A DNA stretch of 64,000 bases from Cunninghamia lanceolata (GCA_027924645.1 BSBN01001198.1:3348001-3412000); one strand, 5' to 3'; positions 11,501 to 22,380 are shown, numbered from the stretch's first letter. The notes: generated from the letters alone by a model not told the origin. Translations and numbers: made by a program.

Positions 11501-11620
11501 GAAGAATTGTAATATTGCAATGGCATCTTGGTTTAGGGGTTGTGATCCTTGATAAAGATTTTGGAGGAATCTTTGGAATTTGATTTCTAGGTCCTCTAGT
11601 GTAGACATGTTGTCACCCAA
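8510..11620 (-). CDS. Gag-like protein with zinc knuckle and G-patch (non-autonomous LTR element)
   Basis: A 1,036-codon ORF and the only long ORF of the element. The N-terminus (LEDLEIKFQRFLQNLYQG) is followed by a long Pro/Ser/Gln-rich stretch (about residues 70-270). Next comes a knuckle-like YCAYHRTKGHDTNTC (Cx2Hx4Hx4C, about residue 310), as in many plant gypsy Gag proteins. A second Pro/Ser-rich linker precedes a G-patch near residues 650-690 (ILQNMNYQGKGLGLYKQG then YGLGY), an RNA-binding module also known from retroviral and retrotransposon polyproteins. There is no D-S/T-G protease motif. The start may be Met1 or Met5. The last ~170 codons are doubtful: another frame in 8520-9011 carries repeated, more protein-like sequence, so a frameshift near 9,010 probably garbles the end here. 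The likely role is packaging the element's own RNA. Confidence 0.75.
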   Translation of the reverse strand: MGDNMSTLEDLEIKFQRFLQNLYQGSQPLNQDAIAILQFFLQRAQPHVSQSPQLQHFVAQVQHLLATSQTRQVHQSLATPYQPNPLHSHMSSPSTSYQLNPLIHQVNATSTYQPPLQAYPIPHVTIPMHYQAHPQSNQVILQEQHPSPNGSLYINQVSPSTPFQQDHQAPLIDLSPPLQQEAHVAPSGPLYINQTSPSYPMQDLITFDKGDTNLEWPPPSNPMLTHEPTSPIPTPPCDPNHSPLIPPSSKPPSPSLPSSPCHSNPSPKDAAEIVLQRMLEAKLIELPEVKPCEESPYDEHDYCAYHRTKGHDTNTCLIFIPIVYKVYLPIMGKHATSSQSHVSPSSSPNPNPSNPISPQPNPSPTLTTSSTIIIHPLYCSSTHTLAKDVIHWLLARNKLSPCQTPIHEPTNELPKVIIPSCGPPILEPIQEPSINILSPSSPSCDLQAIKPICESPIINPSQELSCSHVVDQEPIQEPSTSIQATQEVCQRFNPKHVETLSPSQTQDQNTFMQPIHNIYLFYDQDDTYEEAIHEHLDPIHNPISIHEQDVHIAPSHPPSSPIHNEQTSTCHDEILVPQVSIKDQINNLDLREHNANQDPNDPPSISTIDSTSSPPSCPLGLTTLIHECSSLGQKQPLSTSPSSSNNQLKSNLQTTPSPIVHRILQNMNYQGKGLGLYKQGILELNHVKIPPCSYGLGYTLQGKPSNDVGNHFMHPKPTTFHRTPHHLPKTYVAISPPSSYKCQKHVTIHLPRSTLPPLLPTPNIPPSTLPPLLPTPHIPIIHKYHYIPNHGQQKHTSFKHKASNHSIHSIHPMGFQNKHLDVFIYKAKNQTKTPKDPHALGHQCEKSLNHPSSKQGTFTKPSKPLPPKAKWFGFLSKYLASQMRHPHPHLSPYLQKQSPKEKWFGFLRKKLAKKTRHPHLHLKNPNHLYPSKNLLPSKTSIPFKNPTSKSKALKMLNICGFLNHFINHILSKHLHCLLHRHLIKSFNVYHGVCNHWSWFPSIPKHSHMPPSPHPSSIILQIFPITFLWYMLLHKPI
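8520..9011 (-). pseudogene. Likely true C-terminus of the Gag-like protein, out of frame
   Basis: In a frame shifted by one base from the main ORF, this stretch reads MVWVPQQISSKSNEASSSTS, then a second copy KMVWVPKKKTSKENEASSST, then a partial third, YMWVPKSLHQ. Three repeats of a K-x-VWVPK module that align as protein suggest this was the original reading frame. In the main frame the same DNA gives a less regular peptide rich in His and Pro. Confidence 0.5.
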
Positions 11621-11958
11621 GTGTATGTCTTAAGTCCTTTTAGTAAGTGCTTGTTTAGAGATTTTGATGATGATGTGGCTTGTTTGGGATGAAAGTGATT
11701 GGGTTTGAATGTTATTGGAAGAATGCGTAGGATGACTTGTCTTTATGTGTCTGGGTGTTTAGAGCTTGATGTGGCAATATTCAAACAAATGATTATGCAT
11801 ATACACACATGAATCACTCACGCAAGACACATAAGCAAGTTGTTAGTTTGAAAGAATGTGATGATGGTTACGCAAGCACGTGAAGACACTTCAACAAGTC
11901 CTAGTTAAGGCAAGGCCACTATCACAAGGAGGTTCTAGTGAAAATCTGGGGGACCGGC

Positions 11959-12004
11959 ACCCCACGAGCATCCAGCAAGCCACCCCACGAGCATCCAGCA
12001 AGCC
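11959..12004. repeat. Short tandem duplication, 23 bp x 2
   Basis: CACCCCACGAGCATCCAGCA is immediately repeated in the element's leader upstream of the Gag ORF. It is probably replication slippage. Confidence 0.8.
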
Positions 12005-12964
12005 ACTTAAGACTTTAACTAACCCTACTAAGAGTTTTAATATACACAAAGGTACACCTCCTTTCGAGTTAGCACTGTATGGTGAGCGCTAATACCGGTT
12101 AGACTTGGCTTTCGCCTTATCCTCTGATTTTTATAGCGGACCAGATGAAAGTACCGCTTGAGGTCGTTCCCTTGGGGTGGATACCAAGGCAGGCCTCTCT
12201 AAGGCTAAACAAAAGCAACACAAGTAAATGTTTTTGATCTCCAATTTCATGTTGGGACACGAGGAGAGAGCATACACATTTACTTGGTCACACTCGCATG
12301 GGGTTCATTAACCTTAGAAATTCAATGTGTGATCAAACAGTTCAAGCACTTGTTCGTTTTAGATCCAAAGCCAAATGTGTAAAAGATAATGGTTCATTTT
12401 AGCCCAATTTTTTTTTGATGTGAATTTGCAAACAATTGTTCGTTTTATGCCCAAAGTCCAAATGTGTGATCAATCAAGATTAAGAGATGAAATATTAGAA
12501 TGAGTGCACCTGATACAATTGCTTTCCAATTTGCTGTAGATGTTGATGCCAATGCTGCTCCAGCTCTTTAGATGCTCCTACAAGTCACCAAATTCCAAAA
12601 AGAAACAAGTAAACTTGCAAAGAAGATGATTACATGAAAAAGATGAAATCTAAAAATTCTGATGAAAATGATCTGATATAGAAAAATGGATTGCATAAAC
12701 AGAAAGTTTAGGAGATTCTAAGCAATTTGAAAAAAAGTTTTGCTGAAAAACGATCAAAATTGCTCAAGTTATGCTCAAATGAAGTTTGCAATGAAGCTAA
12801 ACTTTGACTAATAAAAAAGAGGGTAACATGATACAATCACTTGATAAAACTTGCTCCATTGTGTAGTTCATCCTCTCAGCTTTCCAGCAAGTCCTTGTTT
12901 GTGCGATTTGGCCTCCGTATGTGAAAGTTATGATAGAAATACCAATATGCACAATGACAGCAAC

Positions 12965-13680
12965 CAAAAGTAAATTACAGTTGCCAGATGCGACAAACTG
13001 TTTATCAGAAGCGATGGTCGTTTTACCAAGACGAGCCCTTGCAGATCAAAAGCGACAAGGAAAAGCACCATATGCGATCCACTGTTGATCATAAGCGACC
13101 TCGATATGCTTGCAGGCGATTCGTTATATCATAGATGCGAATCTGATATTACTATCTGCGGAATATTTCAGCTCATATGCGATGCGGAAACCTCCAGATG
13201 CGAACTATTTAGGGCTATAAGCGACTTGTTCCTACAAAAATACAATCTCTCCACAAAACCCTATTCTGCACAGGCGTGCAATGTTAATTCAGAAGCGATG
13301 CATATTAGATCAAAAGCGGATACTGTTTGTTCATAAGCGATGCGAATAAGATCAAAAGCGATTACTATTATTTCAAAAGCGATTCAAATAAATGCATAAG
13401 CGATTAGTATTTGACTAAAAGTGATCAAAATATGTGAAAAAGCGATTACTGTTAGCCCAAAAGCGATCTGGGAAGTTTCAGGAGACAGAATGCAAATGTT
13501 AACCATAAGCGACCAATTTTACCATATGCGGTCTCTTTTTGTTCAAAAGTGAGCACTGTTTGTTTAAAAGCAGACCAAATTTGACCATAAGCGACTGCTG
13601 TTTGCCCAAAGGCAAGCTGATTTAGCCCAGGCGACTGCTGTTTGATCAGAAGCGACCTAAATTACCAGAAGCACATTGTT
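12965..13680 (-). repeat. Leader minisatellite built on TCGCTTTTG / CAAAAGCGA
   Basis: About two dozen degenerate repeats spaced roughly 25-30 bases apart, each with a core such as AAAAGCGAT, CATAAGCGAC or CATATGCGAT followed by a spacer like TACTGTTTGTTC. They lie between the primer-binding site and the Gag ORF, so they would be part of the untranslated leader. The same cores occur in the leaders of the tandem units at 49.1-53.9 kb on the other strand. Confidence 0.75.
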
Positions 13681-13958
13681 GCAGTCCGGTTGTTGTTTTC
13701 TTCACCAAATGCTCCATTTTTCATCAAATTTAGGCAAATTTGTACTCAAAGTTTATGGAAATGGCATCCCGGACGCAATGGTGAGGTTAGATTTGGGCTA
13801 AGAGATCATCTACATATATTTTTAGCCAAATCTTTGCAAACTAGGGTTAGAAAAATGCAAATTTTTGCTACAAAAGCTTACAAAAATGAACGATTAGCGC
13901 TCCAAGAGATCTAAACTTCATAAAAACAACTCGAACAAAAGAGGAATCAAGGACGTGA

Positions 13959-13976
13959 GTCCCACCGGGCGTGCCA
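13959..13976 (-). promoter_or_regulatory. Primer-binding site, TGGCACGCCCGGTGGGAC type
   Basis: Two bases inside the 5' LTR, the minus strand reads TGGCACGCCCGGTGGGAC. It starts with TGG, the complement of a tRNA 3' CCA end. The same 18-mer follows the LTR at about 49,003 on the plus strand, and a variant of it primes the element at 20.5-26.9 kb. I did not assign the tRNA. Confidence 0.8.
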
Positions 13977-13978
13977 AA

Positions 13979-14951
13979 TGTGAGTTAGGGTAAAATTGCA
14001 AATAGGATAAATGAAGAATCAACAATGATAAAACCCTAGCAATGCACAATGAAGCACAAGACAACATAAAAATCAAAATAACAAATGTAAATGCAAACCG
14101 ATCTCCACACTATGCTTGATTTATCTCCATTGTTCTTCTCCACCTCGCATGAGCATGCAAGATTTTGAAGGATTATTGTTGGAGGAATATTGGGTGCTCA
14201 TTTTTATAGCATAACATTAAGATGAAGATGCTAGAATGAATGATAGCTGAAGGATGCAAAGGCTCTAATGATATTTTGACAGAATAGTGGTACTTGAAGC
14301 TCAATGCCTTTTAGAAAATTTGACAGAATAATGGTACTTGAGGCTCAATGCATGCTAATGATAATTTGGCAAAATAATGTTACTTGAAGCTCAATGCATG
14401 CTAATGGCTTGTGAGGGGTTTGATTTATAAGAAAGGCTTGGTTCAAATGGATGGTTGAGATTAAAAAGCTAAATGATTGATGTGGACGGTTATGATTGAT
14501 TAGGTTATCCCACTCTTCAAGGGAGTTGTAGTCATTTGACAAGTGTCAAGGAGAATATGGCTCATGTGTGCTTGTGTACATAAAAAGTACTACATATAAA
14601 AGATATTAAATAAAAGGCTATAGTACCACTTATCTTTTTTAAATGAAAGAGGCACACATGTCGGCTAAATAAATAAAATTTATTTAATTAATTGGAAAGT
14701 CGGCTTATGATGAGAACTTAATTCAAATAAAATATTTGAATTAGTTGGGATATGAGTTGGATATTAATTAAATAAATAAAATTTATTTAATTAATTGGAT
14801 AGTGGGATTAGGATATGATGTGGAATTAATTAAATAAATAAATGGGATTAAGAGTGGGATTTAGGACAAAATGCTACATGATGTCTAAGTGATGTTTTTG
14901 ACAAGGTGTTGCTAGACATGAACAAAGTTAGGACAAATTTGGGTGTCTACA
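13979..14951 (-). repeat. 5' LTR (973 bp) of the Gag/G-patch element
   Basis: This is the transcription-side LTR on the minus strand, directly followed by the primer-binding site. Its sequence and internal palindromes match those of the LTR at 4736-5708. Confidence 0.93.
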
Positions 14952-14956
14952 AATAC
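14952..14956. repeat. Target-site duplication AATAC, right
   Basis: AATAC directly follows the LTR terminus GTCTACA and matches 4731-4735. Confidence 0.9.
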
Positions 14957-17395
14957 TATTACATTATTTATTTTCTGAAGTCATTACAAAAGTTTCTTTG
15001 AGTTCACCATTTGGGAAAATCGCCAATAAGGCATTTCTTTGTCTTCTTATGCCTTAGACGAATTTTTTAAGAAGCCGGCTCACTTCCCTTTGGTTGGAAA
15101 ATCGTCGAGTTGGCGAAGTTGTGAATTTTTGAACTTTAGAAGAGTTCGAACTTTTTTAAGTTTGCCGACAAAGGGAAAGAGGATTTTCATGCCTTAGTCA
15201 TTTTTTCACCTTAGTTCATGAACATGAAACTTTGCTGACTAAGGCCTATAAGGGGGTCAAAATTAAGGCAAAAGCTTCAATTTTTTTGGGTTTTTCTAGG
15301 TTTTTTGCAAGGATTCCCTAGATGAATTTTTAGAGATTTATGCAAGGAAAACACTGAGATTTGAAGGATTTTAGGCATTCAGGGTTAAGTTTCAACAATG
15401 TTTTTAGGATGAGATATTTGACTCTAGGAAGAGGAAAATAGGTCAACAGTACTCTAGCTAGTTATGGAAAGGGAGAGTCTAGGAAGGGCTTTAGGCTTTA
15501 CTTGTCACAATATTATTTATCCATGTCTTCCTTTGGGCTCCCCCTCCTATTCTGGAAGTATAGGTTCTCCAAGTTGTCTAAGTTTTTTTGAAGCTATATT
15601 TCACAATGAGAAGTTATAACTAGAGTCTTGGGTTACATTTCAACAATCCCTTACAACATGTAGATTGTAAAGCAATGTCTACCATGAGCAGACTTATCAA
15701 GGAAGGATTAATGAGTTTCTCCCTCGTAGCATGTTGTTATTCATTTTCTTCCTAGTGGCAAGGTGGTAAAGCATTAGGCCTTAGAGGATGAGGATGAATA
15801 TTCAATAAACCACCCGTGCTTCATTTCAAAACCTTCTTAGCTGAAAAACTAGAGAAGAATATGTTGTTGTTGTTGTTCTTGCTTCACTACCTCCTCAACT
15901 TGTATATTATTTTTCTCTTCTTCCTTGACCTTGTGTACTTGGTTGCCATTGCATGGACTTGGTGATGCTGGCCTTCAAAAGGGCATTTCTGGAACTTTGC
16001 AATCTTATTTTTGGTAGGCACACAATGTGGAGCTAAGCTTAAAGGGTTAAGATAGGGAATCATACACTTGATTCTTCTCCCATTTCATTCCTAGGGATGA
16101 CATGTAGACTCTCCACGTTGGAAAAATTAGGCCCACCATGAATACTGTTATGAATACAAACCACTTCACAACACATTGTTACAACAAGAACGGACAAGTG
16201 TCAATCATCCATGTGATATGAGACTTGTTTGCTTCTATAAATGGGAATTCTTCTTCTTTGTTCGGTGAGTTTTGGGAGGGAATTTGTATCTTGTAGGGTG
16301 CAAAGGTTGCAGAAAGAAATAAAAGGGATCGCAAAAGTAATTTGTGATGTTTGTTATGTGTAATATTTCTGTAATACTGGTTCTTGAAAAATTAATACAA
16401 TGATAATTCTATGTTTATGTTTCAGAACTATCTCCTATCTCTCTAAGTTGTGATTTTGTGGGATTTAATTTCTTGAATATCTGTCTAATATATTTTTGTT
16501 AAGATTATGCTAATTGGTCATTTACAAAATGTTATAAAATGTCATGTTAAATGTTGTGTTGTCTTTCATACTTAATAACATAATCGTTTCTTAGCATGAA
16601 GCAATACTAGGTAGAGTTGTGAATTATGAATGAGGAGTTTATTGATGGCCTGTATCTCAAATGATGAGATATATTTCTAAGGTCACTTGAACCATTGTTG
16701 TATTAGGGAAATCGACCATCTCATGAATGTTGTATTTGACTCTGCACCCATTATTTGAAGGCTTCATTTATTTAACTTCCCAAATCTCCATAATTTCTAA
16801 TTTTGCATCTTGTGTTGTGATAGTTTAAATAATTTATGATAACAACACAAGTGAACCTTACAAAATAATTCTAGTTTGCATACATTCTTCCCCCTTTAAT
16901 TGTTCAATGTTCCAACTATACCTTTAAACATCCTCTTCACACTTTTTTATAGACTAACCAATCTGGGCTAGTCACAATAGATTGGGTCCCTCACTGTGTC
17001 GTCAAAGTCTAGTCTAAAAGTTAGAAACATTTCAAGAGATATGTTGATCTGAAGTATCTCATATACCCATTGAACACTGCCGATACATTTCAAGAGGAGT
17101 CATAGGGAATACCTCTGCGAGTCTAGCATAACTTGAAGAAGAAAGAGAGAGGGGATCCCTCTCATGTGTTGGTCCTATCCTTTCTTGGTATTGTGAGCAA
17201 TTGTTATTCCTTGTCTTTACAAAGTTTGACTATCCCTGGAGCCTTTGCGAGAAGAATGTTCATCATACAAACCAAGTTATGGTTTAAAATAGGAAAAAAC
17301 CCCAACACTAACTATAGAAGCTCTATATAAACTAGAATTTTATCTCTAATAACCTTATTCAAACATGAGACATGAAATATAGAATGTAGATGCAT
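14957..17395. other. Spacer with LTR-like regulatory sequence, no gene
   Basis: I find no supported gene. Around 16,235-16,430 the plus strand has TATAAATGGGAATTC, a T-rich leader and several AATAA-type signals, an arrangement seen in LTR U3-R regions. No second copy or termini were found in the window, so a solo or truncated LTR is only a possibility. Around 15,000-15,270, segments built on GCCTTAG and GCCGAC recur irregularly. Confidence 0.4.
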
Positions 17396-17399
17396 AGAT

Positions 17400-17690
17400 A
17401 CTAACATCTCCAATACGTATGCTACACTCCTAATTCTCTAAAGTACTTTGTAAGGGCCTTGATATTTGGGTGCTAACTTCTTGTCATTCTTTCGCTACTT
17501 GATATTTGGGTGCTAACTTCTTGGACCATTCTTTCGCTACTTGAGATACAATTGCTTGCATGGTTGTATCTTCAAAAAACTCAATTACTTGATGTCAAAC
17601 TACCTTCCAATTCTATGTTGATTTGCTTGTTGTTTCATTCTATTTTGTACTATGGCCAAATTTTCTTTGAGAGTTAAAGAACTTTTTGTT
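17400..17690 (-). pseudogene. Ty3/gypsy integrase C-terminal remnant
   Basis: Minus-strand translation gives ENLAIVQNRMKQQANQHRIG, then FLKIQPCKQLYLK with stops, then KKLAPKYQGPYKVL. These match the integrase C-terminal region of gypsy elements, whose family pattern is a QNRMKxxADxHR helix followed by LxLQPYxQxSL and KLxPxxYGPYxVL. A 40-bp direct duplication inside it (about 17,458-17,540) breaks the frame. Confidence 0.7.
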
Positions 17691-18171
17691 GATGCTATAT
17701 ATGTTTTTTTATAATCAAGCCATATAATCTAAACCAAAATTTTTCTTTTATTTCGCATGCATGTACAATATTTGTTGATTACATAAATGATTAGAGTATA
17801 ATCATGAAACAATTATAGTTACTAGATTCAAGTCATTTTCTAATACATTAGTATAAATGTCTTCTATGTCTTCTAGCCCATGCTATTGAGAGAGAAGTGT
17901 GCAAGATGATTCAAACCATATGACAAAATTCCTTATCTACTCCATCCATCAAAAATAGCCTAAAACAATCAAGAACATATGGTCCATGAAACGACTTGAC
18001 TAATTTGCAAGCAATCAAGTTAGATCTACTAGTCATATTATCAATTAGCTCTCCCGCAAGGTTTAATAAGGATTCATATAGGGGTACATAGAGTAATAGG
18101 GTGCATAATACATAGGTTAATCACACTTCCTAAGTTTGTAATTTCTCTCGTATAATTAAATAAATTGGAAT

Positions 18172-18435
18172 CAGGGCCTAAATTTGATAGTCGACCTTAC
18201 CTATCAAGCAATTTTTTTATGGCGGTCATCCATTCAAAGATGCCCTTAAAATACTATGTCATACCTCAGTATGAGTAAAATTATATATAAGCCAAATATA
18301 ATATATCATCACAATTCTATATAAATTTTGTCAATCTATCCAAAATCTCTCCTTTCATATGATACAATCCTTTTAAAATTTTGATTGTATTTTACAGCAA
18401 AAATGCCTGAATACAGCCATCAAATTCAGGCCCCG
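18172..18435 (-). mobile_element. hAT-type MITE, copy 1
   Basis: A 264-bp element bounded by the 8-bp duplication ATTGGAAT (18164-18171 and 18436-18443). Its terminal inverted repeats are CAGGGCCTAAATTTGATAG and, from the other end, CGGGGCCTGAATTTGATGG. It has no coding capacity. It aligns along its whole length, in opposite orientation, with 58980-59249, for example at ATCATATGAAAGGAGAGATT. An 8-bp TSD and CAGGG termini are features of the hAT superfamily. Confidence 0.85.
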
Positions 18436-18443
18436 ATTGGAAT

Positions 18444-19925
18444 ATTGTATGATTTATCTTACATACTACCTCACTTTTAGTCCCCTAATTTGAGACTCCT
18501 ACTATCCACCTCACCTAGTTGAAGTCTTCTAGTTTGAGACATGCTTCAGGCTATAAACATTTCTTATTTGCAAAACATGGCAGCTAATTTTTAGAATTAC
18601 TTTATGTAATTTGAAGTAAATTATTTTCAAGTGCAAACATCTTCATATAATTTATATTTTAACCATATTTTTAAAATTTAAATAACTAAAATAATAACTT
18701 TCATATTACAAAAATTCTTTGGCTAATTTTCTTTACAATATTTTGTTGGGTTCCCTATTAATTGGTATCAAAACCTTTTTTCTAATCTTCTGGACAGTTT
18801 TCTTATTAATTTAAGATGTTTACTAGCTCTTACTGTAACATTTTTAGAAGTTTTTCTGGAAAAATTCTGATACTATTATTGGGTTCAGAAGCCCTGAGAA
18901 ATGAAAATTTGACTATATATTTGTCAAATGTTAGACAATGTGAAAAAATCTTCACTCTAGTTCTTTCATACACAAGCTCTTCAGGTGAATTTAGAAAATA
19001 ATATATATTTTATTTGCAGGCCATATGTCACACTGTTACGCCCCTGTGTGGACACCAACCTCTGTCTGTGTAGCCAACCAGCAGACCACTACCAACGTTT
19101 CTGGTGATTTGCCTTTTTCCGGTCATCTGCCCTTTCCGATGCCGTAAACCATTTTCTGGCAACATCCAACAATTCCAACATAGACCAGATCAAAATATTC
19201 TTGCAAATATTCCCTACCACGCAAGCTACTAACATAGTGCCACATCATCAATTCGAATGTTGTTATCATCAGTTTGTATTGACATGTCAACATTCAGCCC
19301 GCACACTTCAGAGTTTTGTACTGCCATTTCAGCAATCTATAAGTGTTTTCTACTACCATGTCAGCAATCTATAGTACCACTTGAACAGTCCGTACACCAT
19401 ATCAACATACCTACCCCATGCGTCATTGTCAACATTGTGACGTCAATAGCTTTATCCATTATTCAAGTTCTCGAGTTGTTGGGAAGTTCTTTTTGAGTTA
19501 TATCGTATGGTGTAATCTAGTTTTCTAGAATCATCATGGTTATTGTGTTATTTTAAATTTAATCTCTCTTATTAGTTTTTGATTATTTGACATGACTAAC
19601 GTATCATTTGTTGACCGAGTGACTTAGCTTGCAGTAGTGGTAAAATAATCTGATCATTAAAGTCAATAATACGACCAATGGCTTTTCATCTCCAAAAATA
19701 AAGCGTGATGTCAGAGTCCATATTAGTTCATGCAATCCTAAGGTCTTAGATGCTTGGATTATCAACATGGAGGCATGAAAAGGCAAAAGTCCTAATCACT
19801 GAATTATGTATGGTTTAGAATCCTATCGAGGCTTGGAATTAGCTTGTCCCCACAATCATGGATGCCTTTTATCTATCCACTTACGAATAGGACATGAGCA
19901 TCTTATGGATTAAATTTTGTCAAGG
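18444..19925. other. Spacer; possible old LTR end and primer-binding site
   Basis: No supported gene. TTGGTATCAAAACC at about 18,757 resembles an initiator-Met-tRNA primer-binding site and could mark the 5' side of the gypsy element whose gag starts near 19.9 kb. No LTR copy was found to confirm this. Confidence 0.3.
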
Positions 19926-19929
19926 AACA

Positions 19930-20505
19930 TAGATGTTGGTTTAAGACTATATCTTCCAATTTAGTTGTCTACAAATTTTGCTCAAAGTGATTGATGAAGC
20001 TTATGCTCTCATCTTCAAATTCATAAGTGGTTTCCAATCACATCTATTTCACAAGTTGAAATATACCCCCCTTGAAGACACCAAATGTTGCCTTCAATCA
20101 TACACAACTCATCAAGGAGAAGCATGTTGCATAGTTCAAAGGTATTCGACCTTCCAATTCTTCTTACAATAGCCCAAGATCTTCTTCTTTGCGACCCCCT
20201 TTCCTCCATCAAAGGGAAAGTGGCCTTCATTTTCTTCTAACAATTCTTGTCCTCCATCTCATGTTCAAAACTTTAATTTTTTATAAATATTGTAAAAAGA
20301 GCGGTCATGCGAAGTTTGAATGTCCCAAGTTGAAGAAGTCATTGATTATACAACCTCTTAATGAGGAACCACAAGATCTTACCATTGAGACTTCGAGTGG
20401 TCAACCACCTATCATGAGTTAAATGGGCATTTGATTAATGTAATTTGGATGCATCATAATCATGCATCTCATGCTACTATGGCAATTTATTTTTCATTTG
20501 GGTAC
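19930..20505 (+). pseudogene. Gypsy gag remnant with a zinc knuckle
   Basis: Plus-strand fragments read LKVIDEAYALIFKFISGFQS, then YTPLEDTK, then YCKKSGHAKFECPKLKK. The last is a CCHC knuckle (Cx2Cx4Hx4C) that has lost its first Cys. The piece ends exactly at the TSD of the element inserted at 20,506. The protease part resumes just beyond that element at 26,883, so this is the 5' half of a split gypsy gag-pol. Confidence 0.65.
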
Positions 20506-22380
20506 TATTGTCACATAGAATTGCACCCTACTTGGAGGTTGTCCAAGCATTCTAATGACACAATGGGAATGACTTCAAGGTGTGGGGCCTTGCAATTTTA
20601 AGATCAGACCTCCAAAGAAGGTTGGTTCCTCTTTCTAAGCTTAAGGCTTAGAGAAATAGACTAAACCTACACTAATGATCACCAAGGAAAAGGGAGAGAG
20701 GGAAACAGGAAGGAAGAAGATGATGCACCAAGATTTAGTGTGTGTTGGATTGCACTGACATAACACAATAATGATCTCAAAGCTGAAGAGAAATCACACA
20801 GACTCATGCAGGTTCGAACAAAGGTTAGGGCAGAAAGACAAAACTATGGAAGGGACCATTTTATCCACAAAACACAGTTTAGATCTATTAAATAAACACA
20901 GTGCAAGAACAATGAGAGAGACAATATTCAATTTATATTGATCATAGAGATCAAATATCCATTACAAAGTAGGACAATTTGCAGCAAAAATAGATACAAA
21001 GTAATCAATTACATTCATTGGTGAACCACAATAGAAGACATCAAAGGCCTAGCTACAAGCACAATGCATCAGATTCTACTGGTTCTTGCAATCACATTAC
21101 AAAACCTATGACAACAAAGAATTCAGCAATATAACAACCCAGAACAATAACCAACCCCCACAAAACATCTTTGAAACATGCATATATAGCTTTTACAATC
21201 TCACTGTAGCAGCCATGGTGTGGAAAAGGAGAAGTCAACAAGAAGGGATGTCGACCATGCTGCATTAACTCATTCTGACGTCCTTGGAGCGCGCCCACAT
21301 GGCTCTGCCAAGGAAATCCGCTGAAACAGGAGGTTCGCCCATGCCGCGAGTACATGAAATTTAATGCAGATGAGGAACAGTGGTATGGAGAGGCAGGAAA
21401 TCCATCTACTATGCGCAATTGGGCTTTGAAGATGCATTAATGGTGACCAGGATGGTTACTGAGCAGTCGAATCGCACTTTGCACGGTGAAAAAATGGTTC
21501 GTCAGAGTTTCAGAGTTCAGGCCTCTGGCCTTCCTCCCTATCGCTTGCAAAAGGAGGAAGGAGGAAGGCGAAAACACCAAGCTCTGACATTATACTTAGC
21601 AGATTTTACCTTGCGAAGGCCACTAAGATGCCAGGTGTCAACCTGGCGCTGCATGTAGAGTCTCTTTTATTTTAGGTTTAAGACGCTGCGAAAACTCGCC
21701 ACGCATCCTACCATGAGGCTTAGACTCTTTGAAGGAAGAACCTGACAGAAGGCGCCAATTTTTAGAGAGTGCACATTTGAGGAGCCTATCTTTGAAAATT
21801 TTAGAGAAGGAGCGCTAACCCGCCACATGTCCATATGAGTCTTCACAGAGATCGAGCCTCAGGCCTTCGTCGCTTAGCCTTCTAGAAGGGAAGAAAGAAG
21901 GAAGAAAGTCCACCTCCCTGAGCCTCGCCTTGTACTTAGAAGATTTACCCTGTCGGGCCTTAGGCCTTGGGGCCTCCGCACTTTGCCTTCCAGAAGAGAG
22001 GTCAGAAGAATGGAACTCTAAAGTCCAATGACCTCTTCGCACTTAGCTAGATTGCAAAAGAAGAGTTGAAGCTCGAACCCTGACCTCTCCACCTTTTGAG
22101 GAAGAAGGGAGAAGAGAACTTTGAACTTTGGCACTGAAACACTTAGAATATTTTTGCAAGGAGAAAAAAGGGTGGAGTTCGGGACTTTGGCTTTTGGCAC
22201 GGTGAAGAGGTGAAGCCCGAACTCCGACATCCCGACAAGGCAAAGAAACACAAGGAAAACTCTGAATTTTCTGGGACTTAACCATTTTTTGATGTTTTTC
22301 CTTGCATCCTCAAAAGCTAAAACACTAGGATCTCATGGATCTTTAGACTTTTTGGCCAAAGGAGGAAAAATAAAATAACA
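20506..22380 (-). repeat. 3' LTR of the second element
   Basis: It is homologous along its full length to 25000-26877. It contains purine-rich runs such as GGAAGAAAGAAGGAAGAAAG near 21,890. The several short ORFs inside are non-coding shadows and occur in both LTR copies. Confidence 0.85.

Larger units (their letters stand above)
4736..14951 (-). mobile_element. Complete non-autonomous LTR retrotransposon with a Gag/G-patch ORF
   Basis: Two near-identical 973-bp direct repeats (4736-5708 and 13979-14951) bound a 10.2-kb unit, flanked by the 5-bp target duplication AATAC on both sides. Read on the minus strand, the LTR starts TGTAGACACCC and ends CTAACTCACA. A primer-binding site and a polypurine tract sit at the correct inner edges. 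Inside, a leader of about 2.4 kb is followed by one 1,036-codon ORF, then about 2.8 kb of low-complexity TGATTG- and GGATGG-rich sequence. I find no aspartic-protease D-S/T-G motif, no RT YxDD motif, no RNase H and no integrase, so mobility must rely on enzymes from another element. Very few differences between the LTRs point to recent insertion. Confidence 0.93.

Noticed and set aside
13085..13914. Two ORFs (83 and 90 codons) in the leader of the first element
   Set aside because: They are antisense to the element, cross the GCGA minisatellite and have no homology I can recognise.
21086..22285. Several ORFs of 60-108 codons inside the 1.88-kb LTR
   Set aside because: They lie in LTR sequence, are not kept intact in the other LTR copy (25,547-26,804 gives different lengths) and show no domain.
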